NCBI RefSeq assembly: GCF_002091635.1
Contig: NZ_BDAC01000002.1
Location: forward strand, 248,001-312,000
Reading direction: 5' to 3'
Length of the DNA: 64,000 nt
DNA from: Pseudomonas indica NBRC 103045
Lineage (GTDB): Bacteria; Pseudomonadota; Gammaproteobacteria; Pseudomonadales; Pseudomonadaceae
The translations under genes and the position numbers were made by a program. The number at the start of each line of letters is the position of its first letter. The stretch's first letter is position 1. The notes under the pieces are model-generated. The model searched no databases. It worked only from the letters and a program-made list of their open reading frames with translations, and had not been told where the DNA came from. Below are positions 20,263 to 29,238 of this stretch, piece after piece.

Positions 20263-21945
20263 TTAGATACGGAACTGCTTCACCAGCGCACCCAGGCGTT
20301 CGCCGAGGCCGGCCAGGCTGCGGGCGGTCTGGGCGCCCTGCTGGGTTTCGTCGGCCACGCTGTCCACCGCCACGGCGATCTGGTGCACACTGCGATTGAT
20401 CTCCTCGGCCACCGCGGTCTGCTCTTCGGCGGCGCTGGCGATCTGCGCGTTCATGGCGTTGATGGTGCCGATCAACTGGGCGATGGCATCCAGCGACGAA
20501 CCGGCCTGGTTGGCCTGTTCGCTGGTGGTGTCGCCGGCCTCGCTGGAGCGGCGCATCGCGGTCACCGCTTCCTGGGTACCCTGCTGCAGGCGGTCGATCA
20601 TGCCCTGGATTTCCTGGGTGCTCTGCTGGGTGCGGCTGGCCAGCGCGCGAACCTCGTCGGCGACCACCGCGAAGCCGCGCCCGGCCTCGCCGGCACGCGC
20701 CGCTTCGATGGCCGCGTTGAGCGCCAGCAGGTTGGTCTGTTCGGCGATGGAACGGATCACACCGAGCACGCTGACGATGGACTGCACGTCCTGCTGCAGG
20801 CTGTCCAGGGACACGCCGCTCTTGCGGATATCGTCCACCAGGGCATGGATGCGCTGGATACTGCCGTCCACCACCTTCTTCGCGGCCTGGCCTTCCTGGT
20901 CGGTCTGGCGAGCCGCTTCGGCGGCGTTCTGCGCGCTGCGGGCCACTTCGTTGGCGGCGGCGGACATTTCGTTGATCGCGGTCGCCACCTGGTCGGTCTC
21001 ATGGCGCTGGCGCTCCATGGCCTGCTCCGAGCGCTGCGCCTGGGCAGACACCTCACCAACCAGGCTGGTCAGTTGGCCGGTCATCTCGACGATCTGGCGC
21101 ACCAGGCCATGAATCTTCTCGACGAAACGGTTGAACGAACCGGCCAGTTCACCCAGTTCATCATGGCTGTTCACCGGCAGACGGTGAGTCAGGTCGCCGT
21201 CACCGGCAGCGATGTCGTCCAGGTTGTCCTTGATCTGCTGCAGCGGACGCAGGATGGAGTTGCTCAGCGCGAGACCGGCGATACCCAACAGGACCAGCAG
21301 GATCAGGGCGATGACCACGATGCTGCTGACCACGGTGCTGATGCGATCGTCGATGGCCTTCTCCACCTCGGCCACCTGGGCCTCGATGCCGTCCAGGTTG
21401 ACGGCGGTACCGATCACCATGTCCCATTTCGGCAGGTAATAGGTGTAGGCCAGCTTGGGTACCTGCACGCTCTCGTTGCCCGGCAGCGGCGAGGAGTACT
21501 GGACGAAATGGGTGCCGTTCTTGGCGACACTCACCAGTTCCTCGTTCAGCAGCACACCGTTGGCGTCACGGCGCCCCTTGAAGCTCTTGCCGACGTCCAC
21601 CGGGCTGTCGCCACGGAACAGCCGGACGATCTCCGAGTCGTAGCCGAAGATATAGGAATCCTTGCCGTACTTGATCTTCGACAGTACGGCGATGGCTGCC
21701 TCGCGGCTGGCCATGTCGCCAGACGCGGCGGCGTCGTACATGCCCTGCACGGAGCCGAGGGCGATCTGCACGTAGTGCTCCAACTCTTCACGGCTTTCCT
21801 GCATCAGGCGTTCGCGGGTTTCCTCCAGCTCTTCATGCGCCAGACCGAGCAGTACCTTCGCCGTGGCGCCACTGAGCACCAGAGCGAACAGCAGCACCGG
21901 TACCAGGGCCAGCAACAGAACTTTCGATTTAAGCGTCAGACGCAT
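20263..21945 (-). CDS. Methyl-accepting chemotaxis protein with Cache ligand domain
   Basis: 560 aa. A membrane helix at about 8-30 is followed by a periplasmic single-Cache domain of the sCache_2 type ([21 protein letters not shown], and a [15 protein letters not shown] closing strand). A second membrane helix (about 195-215), HAMP, and a long signalling domain with the highly conserved hairpin tip [26 protein letters not shown] follow; the protein ends without a CheR pentapeptide. By neighbourhood (a transporter next to it) it resembles the malate receptor CtpM (PA2652) of P. aeruginosa, but the ligand is inferred. A FliA-type promoter precedes it. The ATG at 21945 follows an AGGAAAGGA ribosome binding site. 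Confidence 0.93.
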   Translation of the reverse strand: MRLTLKSKVLLLALVPVLLFALVLSGATAKVLLGLAHEELEETRERLMQESREELEHYVQIALGSVQGMYDAAASGDMASREAAIAVLSKIKYGKDSYIFGYDSEIVRLFRGDSPVDVGKSFKGRRDANGVLLNEELVSVAKNGTHFVQYSSPLPGNESVQVPKLAYTYYLPKWDMVIGTAVNLDGIEAQVAEVEKAIDDRISTVVSSIVVIALILLVLLGIAGLALSNSILRPLQQIKDNLDDIAAGDGDLTHRLPVNSHDELGELAGSFNRFVEKIHGLVRQIVEMTGQLTSLVGEVSAQAQRSEQAMERQRHETDQVATAINEMSAAANEVARSAQNAAEAARQTDQEGQAAKKVVDGSIQRIHALVDDIRKSGVSLDSLQQDVQSIVSVLGVIRSIAEQTNLLALNAAIEAARAGEAGRGFAVVADEVRALASRTQQSTQEIQGMIDRLQQGTQEAVTAMRRSSEAGDTTSEQANQAGSSLDAIAQLIGTINAMNAQIASAAEEQTAVAEEINRSVHQIAVAVDSVADETQQGAQTARSLAGLGERLGALVKQFRI

Positions 21946-21980
21946 TGTCCTTTCCTCGTGAGACGGCAAGCGGAATGAAA

Positions 21981-22009
21981 ACGGGGTGACCTTATATCGG
22001 CCACCCCGT
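21981..22009 (-). terminator. Hairpin between the transporter and the chemoreceptor gene
   Basis: ACGGGGTG (22002-22009 read on the minus strand) pairs with CACCCCGT (21988-21981), followed by TTTTC on that strand. It can act as the transporter's terminator, yet it overlaps the -10 element of the FliA-type promoter. Confidence 0.6.
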
Positions 22010-22020
22010 TGAAAAATTGA
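21994..22020 (-). promoter_or_regulatory. FliA (sigma-28) type promoter for the chemoreceptor gene
   Basis: On the minus strand TCAATTTT (22020-22013), an 11-bp spacer, and GCCGATAT (22001-21994) match the flagellar sigma consensus TAAAGTTT-N11-GCCGATAA, with an almost perfect -10. It starts about 50 bp upstream of the ATG at 21945. Confidence 0.75.
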
Positions 22021-22095
22021 GCGAATAGTTTGACGCCAAAATGATGGCACTTCAATGACATCCTGATCGAACGGACAGTCCCCCAGGTGTCGACA

Positions 22096-22118
22096 CGGGC
22101 CGCCAGGGCAGCGGCCCG
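22096..22118. repeat. 8-bp inverted repeat downstream of the transporter gene
   Basis: CGGGCCGC (22096-22103) and GCGGCCCG (22111-22118) with a 7-nt spacer lie just after the transporter stop. No T-run follows on either strand, so it may be a Rho-dependent or processing hairpin. A 10-bp palindrome GTGTCGACAC (22087-22096) abuts it. Confidence 0.5.
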
Positions 22119-22125
22119 GCAGGAT

Positions 22126-23445
22126 TTACAGCAGCATCGCCGCCGCCCAGCCGAACACCAGCAGCGGCAGGTTGTAGTGCAGGAAGGTGGGCACCACGGT
22201 GTCCCAGATGTGGTTGTGCTGGCCATCGACGTTGAGGCCGGAGGTCGGGCCCAGGGTCGAGTCGGAAGCCGGCGAGCCGGCATCGCCCAGGGCGCCGGCA
22301 GTGCCGACGATGGAAACGATTGCCAGCGGGCTGAAGCCGAGCTGCATGCCCAGCGGCACGAAGATGGCGGCAATGATCGGCACCGTGGAGAAGGACGAAC
22401 CGATACCCATGGTCACCAGCAGGCCGACCAGCAGCATCAGCAGCGCGCCGACCGCCTTGCTGTGGCCGATCCAGGCGGCCGAGGCATCCACCAGGGTCTT
22501 CACCTCGCCGGTGGCCTTCATCACTTCGGCGAAGCCAGCGGCGGCGATCATGATGAAGCCGATCATGGCCATCATCTTCATGCCTTCGGTGAACAGGTCG
22601 TCGGCCTCCCGCCAGCGCACCACGCCGGACACCGAGAAGATCACGAAGCCCACCAGCGCACCGATGATCATCGAATCCAGCCACAGCTGCACGGCGAACG
22701 CGGCGGCGATGGCGACGCCGGCCATCAGCAGGCTCAGCGGGTTGTACTGCACGTCGGCCCGCTCGACCTGCTCGATCCGGGCGAGATCGTAGACGCGCTT
22801 CTTGCGGTAGCTGAACAGCACCGCCACCAGCAGGCCGAAGAGCATGCCCAGGGCCGGGATCGCCATGGCCTGGGTAACGCTCACGCCGCTGACGTCCACC
22901 CCGGCCTTGGTCACGTTGGCCAGCAGGATTTCGTTGAGGAAGATGCCGCCGAAGCCCACCGGCAGGAACATGTAGGGTGTGATCAGGCCGAAAGTGATGA
23001 CGCAGGCGATCAGGCGGCGGTCCAGCGACAGCTTGGTCAGCACGTACAGCAGCGGCGGCACCAGCAGCGGGATGAAGGCGATGTGGATCGGCAGGATGTT
23101 CTGCGAGGACACCGAGACCGCCAGCAGCAGCACGATCAGCACCCACTTCACCGCCCCGCCACCCTGTGCATCCTGGCGACCGACCAACGCCAGCACCTTA
23201 TCGGCCAGGGCATGGGCCAGGCCGGACTTGGCGATTGCGACCGCGAACGCACCGAGCAAGGCATACGACAGCGCCACCGTGGCGCCGCCACCGAGGCCCT
23301 GGTTGAAGGCACTCAGCGTGCCCTCCACGCCCAGGCCACCGATCAGGCCGCCGGCCAGCGCGCCGACGATCAGGGCCACTACCACGTGCACACGGCACAG
23401 ACTGAGGATCAGCATGATGCCGACCGCTGCGATCACAGCATTCAT
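22126..23445 (-). CDS. Na+/H+ antiporter-family (NhaC/ArsB-like) transporter
   Basis: 439 aa with about eleven membrane helices starting at residue 5. It includes the ion-transporter segments [18 protein letters not shown] and [25 protein letters not shown], the latter with the Ser/Asp-rich broken-helix pattern common in Na+/H+ antiporter and dicarboxylate carriers. Substrate is not known. Its pairing with a chemoreceptor of the malate-receptor type suggests a C4-dicarboxylate or similar acid, which is inference. It diverges from the FMN reductase gene. Confidence 0.82.
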   Translation of the reverse strand: MNAVIAAVGIMLILSLCRVHVVVALIVGALAGGLIGGLGVEGTLSAFNQGLGGGATVALSYALLGAFAVAIAKSGLAHALADKVLALVGRQDAQGGGAVKWVLIVLLLAVSVSSQNILPIHIAFIPLLVPPLLYVLTKLSLDRRLIACVITFGLITPYMFLPVGFGGIFLNEILLANVTKAGVDVSGVSVTQAMAIPALGMLFGLLVAVLFSYRKKRVYDLARIEQVERADVQYNPLSLLMAGVAIAAAFAVQLWLDSMIIGALVGFVIFSVSGVVRWREADDLFTEGMKMMAMIGFIMIAAAGFAEVMKATGEVKTLVDASAAWIGHSKAVGALLMLLVGLLVTMGIGSSFSTVPIIAAIFVPLGMQLGFSPLAIVSIVGTAGALGDAGSPASDSTLGPTSGLNVDGQHNHIWDTVVPTFLHYNLPLLVFGWAAAMLL

Positions 23446-23673
23446 CGATAAGCTCCAGGATTCGACCGGAAGGCCCGGAAAAAAGGCGCGTACTCTGCCC
23501 CATGGCCGCCGTGCCTGTCAAAACGCAACCTGTCCGGTTCGACAGGTGAATTGCCGCAGGGGCGTGAGCCACGACTCACCTGGCGCATTCCGCCACCCAC
23601 GCCGGCATCTCCGTCCTTGTTCCAAAGGGCTCTCACGGCTAGCCTGCGTGCACTTTTCCAGGAGAGTCATGCC

Positions 23674-24270
23674 ATGCTCAACATCGCCCTCATTGCCGGA
23701 TCCAGCCGCAACAACAGCCAATCCGGCAAGGTCGCGCGCTTCCTGCACCAGCGCCTGATCCAGCTCGAAACCACCACCGAGGAAACCAGCTCCGTCATCG
23801 ATCTCGGCCTTGCCCCGCTGCCGCTGTGGCCGGGTGAAGACAGCGGCCCCTGGGACCTGTACGCCGCGCAACTGAAGGCCGCCGATGCGGTGGTAGTGGT
23901 GGCGCCGGAGTGGAACGGCATGGCCTGCCCGGCGATCAAGAACTTCTTCGTCTACGCCAGCAAGGCCGAACTGGCCCACAAGCCCGGCCTGCTGGTGGCG
24001 GTCTCCGCCGGCATCGGCGGCGCCTCGCCAATCAGCGAGCTGCGTGCCTCCAGCTACAAGAACTGCCGGCTGTGCTACCTGCCGGAGCACCTGATCGTGC
24101 GCCAGGTGGAAAAGGTGCTGAACACGCCGGAACCGGCCAGCGAGGACGAGCAGCGCCTGCGTGGGCGGATCGACTATGCGCTGGATATCCTGGCGAAGTA
24201 CGGGGAAGCGCTGAAACCGGTGCGTGCGGCCATCGATATAAGTAATCCGGCGTTCACCAACGGCATGTAA
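23674..24270 (+). CDS. NADPH-dependent FMN reductase family protein
   Basis: 198 aa, a flavodoxin-like fold. IALIAGSSRNNSQSGK forms the FMN-phosphate loop, APEWNGMACPAIKNFFVY is the conserved flavin-binding middle segment, and GIGGASPISELRAS follows. Such proteins reduce FMN, quinones, azo dyes or metals with NAD(P)H. The ATG at 23674 has an AGGAGAGT site at 23660-23667. It converges on the bqsS-like gene, with a 10-bp hairpin between. Confidence 0.9.
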   Translation: MLNIALIAGSSRNNSQSGKVARFLHQRLIQLETTTEETSSVIDLGLAPLPLWPGEDSGPWDLYAAQLKAADAVVVVAPEWNGMACPAIKNFFVYASKAELAHKPGLLVAVSAGIGGASPISELRASSYKNCRLCYLPEHLIVRQVEKVLNTPEPASEDEQRLRGRIDYALDILAKYGEALKPVRAAIDISNPAFTNGM

Positions 24271-24279
24271 GGACGCACA

Positions 24280-24309
24280 GTGGCCCGGATCAACGTACGT
24301 CCGGGCCAC
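24280..24309. repeat. 10-bp inverted repeat between convergent genes
   Basis: GTGGCCCGGA (24280-24289) and TCCGGGCCAC (24300-24309) pair perfectly around a 10-nt loop. It covers the end of the sensor kinase gene and the intergenic gap. It lacks a T-run on both strands, so it is a possible but atypical bidirectional terminator. Confidence 0.6.
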
Positions 24310-25618
24310 GCGCCGGCAGGAGGATTCGCACGCGCAGCCCACCCAACGGGCTTTCCTCCAGCGCCAGGCTCCCCGCCCAGGCATCGACGATATCGCGCAC
24401 GATGCCCAGCCCCAGGCCATGCCCCGGCACCTGCTCGTCCAGCCGAGAGCCCCGGTCGAGCACCTGCTCGCGAGCTTCGGCGGCGATGCCGGGACCGTCG
24501 TCATCGATGGTCAACTGGAAGCCCGTCTCCACCGGTTCGATATCCAGTGTCACCTGGCCTCGCGCCCACTTGCAGGCGTTGTCCAGCAGGTTGCCGAGCA
24601 GTTCGAGCAGGTCCTCCCGATCCCACGGCAGGCGCAATCCGGGCGGAGCCTGCCAGCGCAGGTCCAGGTTGCGGTCATGGATCATCGCCAGCGTCTCGAA
24701 CAGGCCGGGCAGTTCCGCCGCGCAATCGAAACGCGCCTTGGGTAGCGCCTCCCCGGCCAGCCGTGCGCGACCCAGCTCCCGGGCCAGCAGTTGCTCGATC
24801 TGCGCCAGTTGCTCCTGCAACCGTGCCTGCAAGTCCGGATGGGCCTGCAATTCCTCGCGATTGGCCAGGCTGAGCAGGACGGCCAGCGGCGTCTTGAGCG
24901 CATGGCCGAGATTGCCCAAGGCATTGCGCGAACGCTTGAGCGTGCTTTCGGTATGCGCCAGCAAATGGTTGATCTGCGCCACCAGCGGCTCCAGCTCCGG
25001 CGGGACGTCGCGGTCCAGCTCGCCGCGCTGGCCGCTCTGCAGTTGGGCGATCTGCTGGCGTGCCGACTCCAGCGGGCGCAGGGCGCGGTGGACGGTCCAG
25101 CGCTGCAACAAAACGATCAGCAGCAAGGCGCCGGCACCCAACCAGAGGATGAGTTGGCGCAGGCGGCGGAAGCTGTCGAGCACCGGGGTGTAGTCGTGCG
25201 CCACGCTGATCGACAGCTCGCGGCCGAAGCGCCGGTAGTCCGCCCGGTAGACCAGCAGATGCTGGTCGCTCGGCCCGTCGCTCAGTCCCTCCTGCAATCC
25301 GGCCGCTTCCGGGCGTGGCAGCGTATGGTCCCAGAGCGAGCGGGAGCGCCAGACCCGGTCGTCGAAGTCGATGCGAAAGTAATGCCCGGACAACGGCCGC
25401 TGGTAGCCGGGACCGATGCGCTGTTCGTCCAGTTGCAGGCCCTGCGGCCCGCGCACCATGGCGATCAATAGCGCTTCGGCTTCTTCACGCAGGTAATTCT
25501 GCAGGTAGCGGCGCAGACCGAGGTCGAACAGCCAGAGGCTGCCTTGGGCAAAGATCAGCCCGACGACCAGCAGTACCGCCACCAGCCCCAGGCTCAACCG
25601 ATGCTGCAAGGCTATCAC
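24290..25618 (-). CDS. bqsS: Sensor histidine kinase BqsS/CarS-like
   Basis: 442 aa. Two membrane helices (about 10-31 and 155-172) flank a periplasmic domain of about 120 residues. This contains REEAE at 44-48, an RExxE motif reported as the Fe(II)-sensing feature of P. aeruginosa BqsS. A HAMP linker, a PhoQ-like phosphorylation segment with His239 (LGHALKTPL), and ATP-binding boxes DNACKW, DDDGPGI and GHGLGLGIV follow. The system has been described as ferrous-iron responsive and also calcium responsive (CarS). It overlaps bqsR by 4 bp and is last in a four-gene operon. Confidence 0.88.
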   Translation of the reverse strand: MIALQHRLSLGLVAVLLVVGLIFAQGSLWLFDLGLRRYLQNYLREEAEALLIAMVRGPQGLQLDEQRIGPGYQRPLSGHYFRIDFDDRVWRSRSLWDHTLPRPEAAGLQEGLSDGPSDQHLLVYRADYRRFGRELSISVAHDYTPVLDSFRRLRQLILWLGAGALLLIVLLQRWTVHRALRPLESARQQIAQLQSGQRGELDRDVPPELEPLVAQINHLLAHTESTLKRSRNALGNLGHALKTPLAVLLSLANREELQAHPDLQARLQEQLAQIEQLLARELGRARLAGEALPKARFDCAAELPGLFETLAMIHDRNLDLRWQAPPGLRLPWDREDLLELLGNLLDNACKWARGQVTLDIEPVETGFQLTIDDDGPGIAAEAREQVLDRGSRLDEQVPGHGLGLGIVRDIVDAWAGSLALEESPLGGLRVRILLPARGPDVR

Positions 25619-26283
25619 CCGCCGGCACCGTTGTAGCGGTAGCCCTGTCCGCGCCGGGTCTCGATCACTTCGCGACCGAGCTTGCCGCGCAAGCGATTGA
25701 CGTGCACTTCGATGACGTTGGAGTCGCGCTCCTTCTCGCCGTCATACAGGTGCTCGGCCAAATGCGTCTTCGACAGCAACTGCCCCGGATGCAGCATGAA
25801 ATAACGCAGCAGCCGGAACTCGGCGGCGGTCAGCTCGATCCATTCGCCGTTGCGTCCGACACACTGTCGCGCCTCGTCCAGTTGCAGGCCGGCGGCCTCC
25901 AGTTGCGGCTGGTTGGCCAGCCCGTGGGCCCGGCGCAGCAACGCCTGGATGCGCAGGTTCAGCTCTTCGGGATGGAACGGCTTGCTCAGGTAATCGTCGG
26001 CGCCGGTCTTCAGCCCCTCGATGCGCTCGGCCCAGGAGTCACGCGCGGTGAGGATCAGTACCGGCGTGGTCAGCCCGCCGGCACGCCATTCGCGCAACAC
26101 CTCCAGCCCCGGCTTGCCGGGCAGGCCGAGGTCGAGAATGATCAGGTCGTAGGGTTCGCAGGCCCCCTGGTAGGCCGCATCGCGGCCATCGGCCAACCAG
26201 TCCACGGCATAGCCCTGGCGGCCAAGGCCGGCGACCAGTTCGTCGGCCAGGGGCACGTGGTCTTCCACCAGCAGCAGGCGCAT
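25615..26283 (-). CDS. bqsR: Response regulator BqsR/CarR-like
   Basis: 222 aa, OmpR/PhoB family. The receiver domain has phospho-acceptor Asp51 ([10 protein letters not shown]) and a lysine in LSKPFHPEE; the winged-helix domain ends [10 protein letters not shown]. It overlaps the preceding PepSY gene by one base (TGATG) and the kinase gene by 4 bp. A BqsR-type direct repeat lies upstream of the operon at 26955-26970, consistent with autoregulation. Confidence 0.9.
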   Translation of the reverse strand: MRLLLVEDHVPLADELVAGLGRQGYAVDWLADGRDAAYQGACEPYDLIILDLGLPGKPGLEVLREWRAGGLTTPVLILTARDSWAERIEGLKTGADDYLSKPFHPEELNLRIQALLRRAHGLANQPQLEAAGLQLDEARQCVGRNGEWIELTAAEFRLLRYFMLHPGQLLSKTHLAEHLYDGEKERDSNVIEVHVNRLRGKLGREVIETRRGQGYRYNGAGG

Positions 26284-26594
26284 CAGTCTTCCTCGTCCTT
26301 CAGGATGGCCCCATTGCGGGCATCCAGTTCCAACTCGCGGACCACACCGCCCTGAGTCAGCAGCTCCACTTCGTAGACGTAGACGCCGTCTTCCTCTTCC
26401 AGCTCGGCTTCCAGCAGGGTCGAGCCGGGGTAACGCGCCAGCGCGTTTTCGATCAGGCTCTCCAGCGACTGGATGACGCCTTCCTGGCGCAGGCGCAGAG
26501 CCGCGTCCTGATCCAGGTCACGGGCCGAGACATCCCGGCCCAGCAACCCCAGCAGCAGGAAAAGTACCCCGATCCGGTGCAGCGTCGTATGCAT
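26283..26594 (-). CDS. PepSY-domain periplasmic protein (second copy)
   Basis: 103 aa from the ATG at 26594. A signal peptide (about 1-25) is followed by one PepSY domain, with [18 protein letters not shown] and a closing [14 protein letters not shown]. PepSY domains are small inhibitory or scaffold modules; in sensor-kinase operons they are thought to modulate signal or cation handling in the periplasm. The acidic stretch could bind cations. Overlaps both neighbours by one base. Confidence 0.85.
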   Translation of the reverse strand: MHTTLHRIGVLFLLLGLLGRDVSARDLDQDAALRLRQEGVIQSLESLIENALARYPGSTLLEAELEEEDGVYVYEVELLTQGGVVRELELDARNGAILKDEED

Positions 26595-26902
26595 CAATCG
26601 TCCTGGTGATCCTTGAGGATCTGGCCATTGGTGGCGTCGAGTTCCAGGTCCCATTTCACGCCCTGGGCGTCACGCAATTCGACCTGGTAGATATAGCGTC
26701 CGTATTCTTCTTCCAGCTCGGTTTCCTCGACGGTGGCACCGGGGTGCTTGGCCACGGCGGCGGCGTTGAGTTTCTCGAAGGACTGGATGGTGCCGGCGTC
26801 GCGCAGCTTCAGCGCCTCGTCCGGGCCGAGGTCTCGGGCCTGGGCGATACCCGCGGTAGCGGCAAGGGCGGCGGTGGCGAAAAGGGCTGTCAGTTTGTTC
26901 AT
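26594..26902 (-). CDS. PepSY-domain periplasmic protein (first copy)
   Basis: 102 aa. A clear signal peptide, MNKLTALFATAALAATAGIAQA, then a PepSY domain with VEETELEEEYGRYIYQVEL and LDATNGQILKDHQDD. It is a paralogue of the next gene; the pair arose by duplication, with the first copy having the better signal peptide. It heads the operon and lies about 50 bp downstream of the BqsR-type box. Confidence 0.87.
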   Translation of the reverse strand: MNKLTALFATAALAATAGIAQARDLGPDEALKLRDAGTIQSFEKLNAAAVAKHPGATVEETELEEEYGRYIYQVELRDAQGVKWDLELDATNGQILKDHQDD

Positions 26903-26954
26903 GGCGGTTTTCCTCGCGGGATTGGTTTCGACGTGTTCAGGTTATTCAAGCGGA

Positions 26955-26970
26955 CTTAAGCCAACCTGAA
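26955..26970 (-). promoter_or_regulatory. BqsR-type box upstream of the PepSY-bqsRS operon
   Basis: On the minus strand TTCAG, six bases, TTAAG (26970-26955) matches the reported BqsR recognition pattern TTAAG-N6-TTAAG with one mismatch. It lies in the divergent region between the operon and the patatin-like gene. Confidence 0.6.
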
Positions 26971-27079
26971 TTTCCCGTGTGCCGTCCGATCGCCCTGTTG
27001 CCCATCATTCATCCGCTGAAGCCACTTGGCCGCCCACCATTGCCCTCTATAATCGCTGCCTTGTGCGATGGAGGCCAGC

Positions 27080-28162
27080 ATGAGCGCCGTTCAGATCAAA
27101 TTTCCAGCCCTCACCCTGCGCGCCGGACAACGCGCCGCCGCGCGCATCCGCGAACGCGGCCTGACGCCCGCCGATGTCGGTATCCTTCCCGGCGCGGCCG
27201 GCGGGCCCAAGGCGCTGGGTATCCAGGGCCTGGACCTGGCGCTGTTCGGCGACTGGCTGCCGCGCGCGCCACGGGAACGCTCGCTGATCGGCGCCTCGAT
27301 CGGCTCCTGGCGCTTCGCCAGTGCCTGCCTGGCGGCGGATGCCGCGGCCGGTATCCGCCGCCTCGGCGAGCTGTACACCGCGCAACGCTTCGCCAAAGGC
27401 GTGACCATGGCCGAGGTCAGCCGCAGCTGCGTACGCATGCTGGATGAGCTGCTCGACGGCCGTGACGCGGACATCCTCGCCAATCCGCACTACCGGCTGA
27501 ACGTGGTGGTGGTGAAGAGCCACGGCCTGCTCGCCCACGATAGCCGTGGCACGCTCGGCCTGGGGCTGTCCTCGGTGATCGGTAATAACCTGCTGGGCCG
27601 CCCGCGCCTGGCCAGGCACTTCGAACGGATCATCCTCCACGACGAACGCCTGCCGCCGCCGCTGGCGCCGCTGCACGACTTCCCCTCGCGCTTCCTCGCC
27701 CTGGACACCGGCAACCTGCGCCATGCCCTGCTCGCCTCCGGCTCGATTCCGATGGTCATGGAGGGCGTGCGCGACATCCCCGGCGTCGGCCCCGGCACCT
27801 ACCGCGACGGGGGCTTGCTCGACTATCACCTGGACCTGCCCTACCGCGGCGACGACATCGTGCTCTACCCGCACTTCACCGACCGGGTCATCCCCGGCTG
27901 GTTCGACAAGGGACTGCCCTGGCGCCGCGGCTGCACCACGCGCCTGCAGGATGTACTGCTGGTTTCGCCGTCCCGCGAGTACCTGGCCCGCCTGCCCCAC
28001 GGCAAGCTGCCGGACCGCAAGGACTTCACCCGCTACCTGGGCGACGATGCCGGACGCGAACGCTACTGGCGCAAGGCGATGGACGAAAGCCAGCGCCTCG
28101 GCGACGAGTTCCTCGAACTGGTGGAAAGCGGCCGCCTCGGCGAACGATTGTTGCCGCTCTGA
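27080..28162 (+). CDS. Patatin-like phospholipase
   Basis: 360 aa from the ATG at 27080, which has GGAGG five bases upstream. The oxyanion segment is GAAGGPKALG, the nucleophile elbow is GASIGS, and a late DGGLLDYHLD supplies the dyad aspartate. It is divergent in sequence from the RssA-type patatin at 2.4 kb, so it is probably a different subfamily. No signal peptide. It is followed 27 bp later by another lipase-like gene. Confidence 0.82.
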   Translation: MSAVQIKFPALTLRAGQRAAARIRERGLTPADVGILPGAAGGPKALGIQGLDLALFGDWLPRAPRERSLIGASIGSWRFASACLAADAAAGIRRLGELYTAQRFAKGVTMAEVSRSCVRMLDELLDGRDADILANPHYRLNVVVVKSHGLLAHDSRGTLGLGLSSVIGNNLLGRPRLARHFERIILHDERLPPPLAPLHDFPSRFLALDTGNLRHALLASGSIPMVMEGVRDIPGVGPGTYRDGGLLDYHLDLPYRGDDIVLYPHFTDRVIPGWFDKGLPWRRGCTTRLQDVLLVSPSREYLARLPHGKLPDRKDFTRYLGDDAGRERYWRKAMDESQRLGDEFLELVESGRLGERLLPL

Positions 28163-28189
28163 TCCCCCGGTATCGACCAAGGAAGACGC

Positions 28190-29020
28190 ATGAAACTGGC
28201 AGTGGCGATCATTCACGGCATCGGTCCCAAGCTGGACCGGCAGGATGAGGAAGGACAATACGAATACGCCCAGGGCCTGATCCGGGGCATCCGCCGGCAG
28301 CTCGGCGAGGAAGCCGGGCAGATCGTCTTCCGCAGCCTGTTCTGGGCCAGCGTGATGGACGAGCGCGAGCACGATTTTCTCGACAGCCTGGACAACCAAC
28401 CGGTCACCTGGCGCTGGCTGCGCCGGCTGGTGACGCTCTTCCTCGGCGACGCCAGCGGCTACCGCAAGGTCAGCCAGGCCTACGACGACACCTATGAGCA
28501 GGTCCACCAGCGCGTGCGCCAGGGCATCTATGCCCTGCGCGCCGAAGTCGGCCCGGACACCCCGCTGGTGGTGCTGGCGCATTCGCTCGGCGGGCACATC
28601 TTTTCCAACTTCGTCTGGGATCAGCAGAAACTCAACGAGACGTCGAGCCGCCCGGACGACCCGTTTCTCGCCCTGGAAACGCTGGCTGGGCTGGTCACCT
28701 TCGGCTGCAACATCCCGCTGTTCACCTTCGCCTACGACAAGGTGGTGCCGATCCGCTTTCCCGGCGACCGCCTGACCCCGGCCGTGCGCGAACAGGCTCG
28801 CTGGCTGAACTATTACGCCCCGGCCGATCCACTGGGCTATCCGCTGCGCACCCTGCCCAGCTATGCGGCAGTGGTCAACGAAGACCATGCTTGGCCCGCC
28901 GGCGCCTGGTACAAGCGACACACACCCCTGAGCCACATGGAATACTGGCGCGATCCGGGATTTCACCGCTACGTGGCGAATTACCTGCGCCAGTTGCTGC
29001 CCACGTGCATCGACGAATGA
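28190..29020 (+). CDS. Alpha/beta-hydrolase-like protein, predicted lipase or esterase
   Basis: 276 aa. It starts MKLAVAIIHGIG, where HG may form the oxyanion hole, and has a nucleophile elbow AHSLGGH near residue 130. A C-terminal HTPLSHMEYW may give the catalytic His. No signal peptide. It probably forms an operon with the preceding patatin-like gene. I do not recognise a named family; the function is unknown. Confidence 0.75.
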   Translation: MKLAVAIIHGIGPKLDRQDEEGQYEYAQGLIRGIRRQLGEEAGQIVFRSLFWASVMDEREHDFLDSLDNQPVTWRWLRRLVTLFLGDASGYRKVSQAYDDTYEQVHQRVRQGIYALRAEVGPDTPLVVLAHSLGGHIFSNFVWDQQKLNETSSRPDDPFLALETLAGLVTFGCNIPLFTFAYDKVVPIRFPGDRLTPAVREQARWLNYYAPADPLGYPLRTLPSYAAVVNEDHAWPAGAWYKRHTPLSHMEYWRDPGFHRYVANYLRQLLPTCIDE

Positions 29021-29042
29021 GGGGATGGCCATAGGCGAACAC

Positions 29043-29207
29043 GGCAGCCCTTCGGGCTGCTCGGGCGAATGAATTCGCCCCTACGTGGAGTCCGGCTTTG
29101 CTTTTGTAGGAGCCAGCTCTGCTGGCGATGCTTTTGTGTCGCCATCGCGAGCAGAGCTCGCTCCTACAGAAGACGAGAACCCAACCGTAAGGACGAATTC
29201 ATTCGCC
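29043..29207. repeat. Nested REP/REPIN cluster
   Basis: Outer elements are GGGCGAATGAATTCGCCC (29063-29080) and the inverted GACGAATTCATTCGCC (29192-29207). Inside are two REP-type palindromes in opposite orientation: TGTAGGAGC (29105) leading into hairpin GCCAGC-TCT-GCTGGC (29112-29126), and GCGAGC-AGA-GCTCGC (29147-29161) leading into GCTCCTACA (29160-29168). A further hairpin, GCAGCCC/GGGCTGC, is at 29044-29060. GTAGGAGC palindromes are typical Pseudomonas intergenic repeats mobilised by REP-associated transposases; none is encoded here. Confidence 0.85.
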
Positions 29208-29209
29208 AA

Positions 29210-29226
29210 GGGCCGCGCAGCGGCCC
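29210..29226 (-). terminator. Possible terminator hairpin after the thioesterase gene
   Basis: GGGCCGC (29210-29216) and GCGGCCC (29220-29226) with a 3-nt loop lie just 3' of the minus-strand thioesterase stop. Only two T residues follow, so it would be a weak terminator. Confidence 0.4.
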
Positions 29227-29238
29227 CTCTCCCCGGAT

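Noticed and set aside
27047-29032. A 661-codon minus-strand frame opposite the patatin-like and lipase-like genes
   Set aside because: The plus strand has complete enzyme motifs with good ribosome binding sites; the reverse frame shows none.
29043-29238. Possible small RNA gene in the repeat region
   Set aside because: All structure is explained by REP palindromes; no promoter or isolated terminator was seen.
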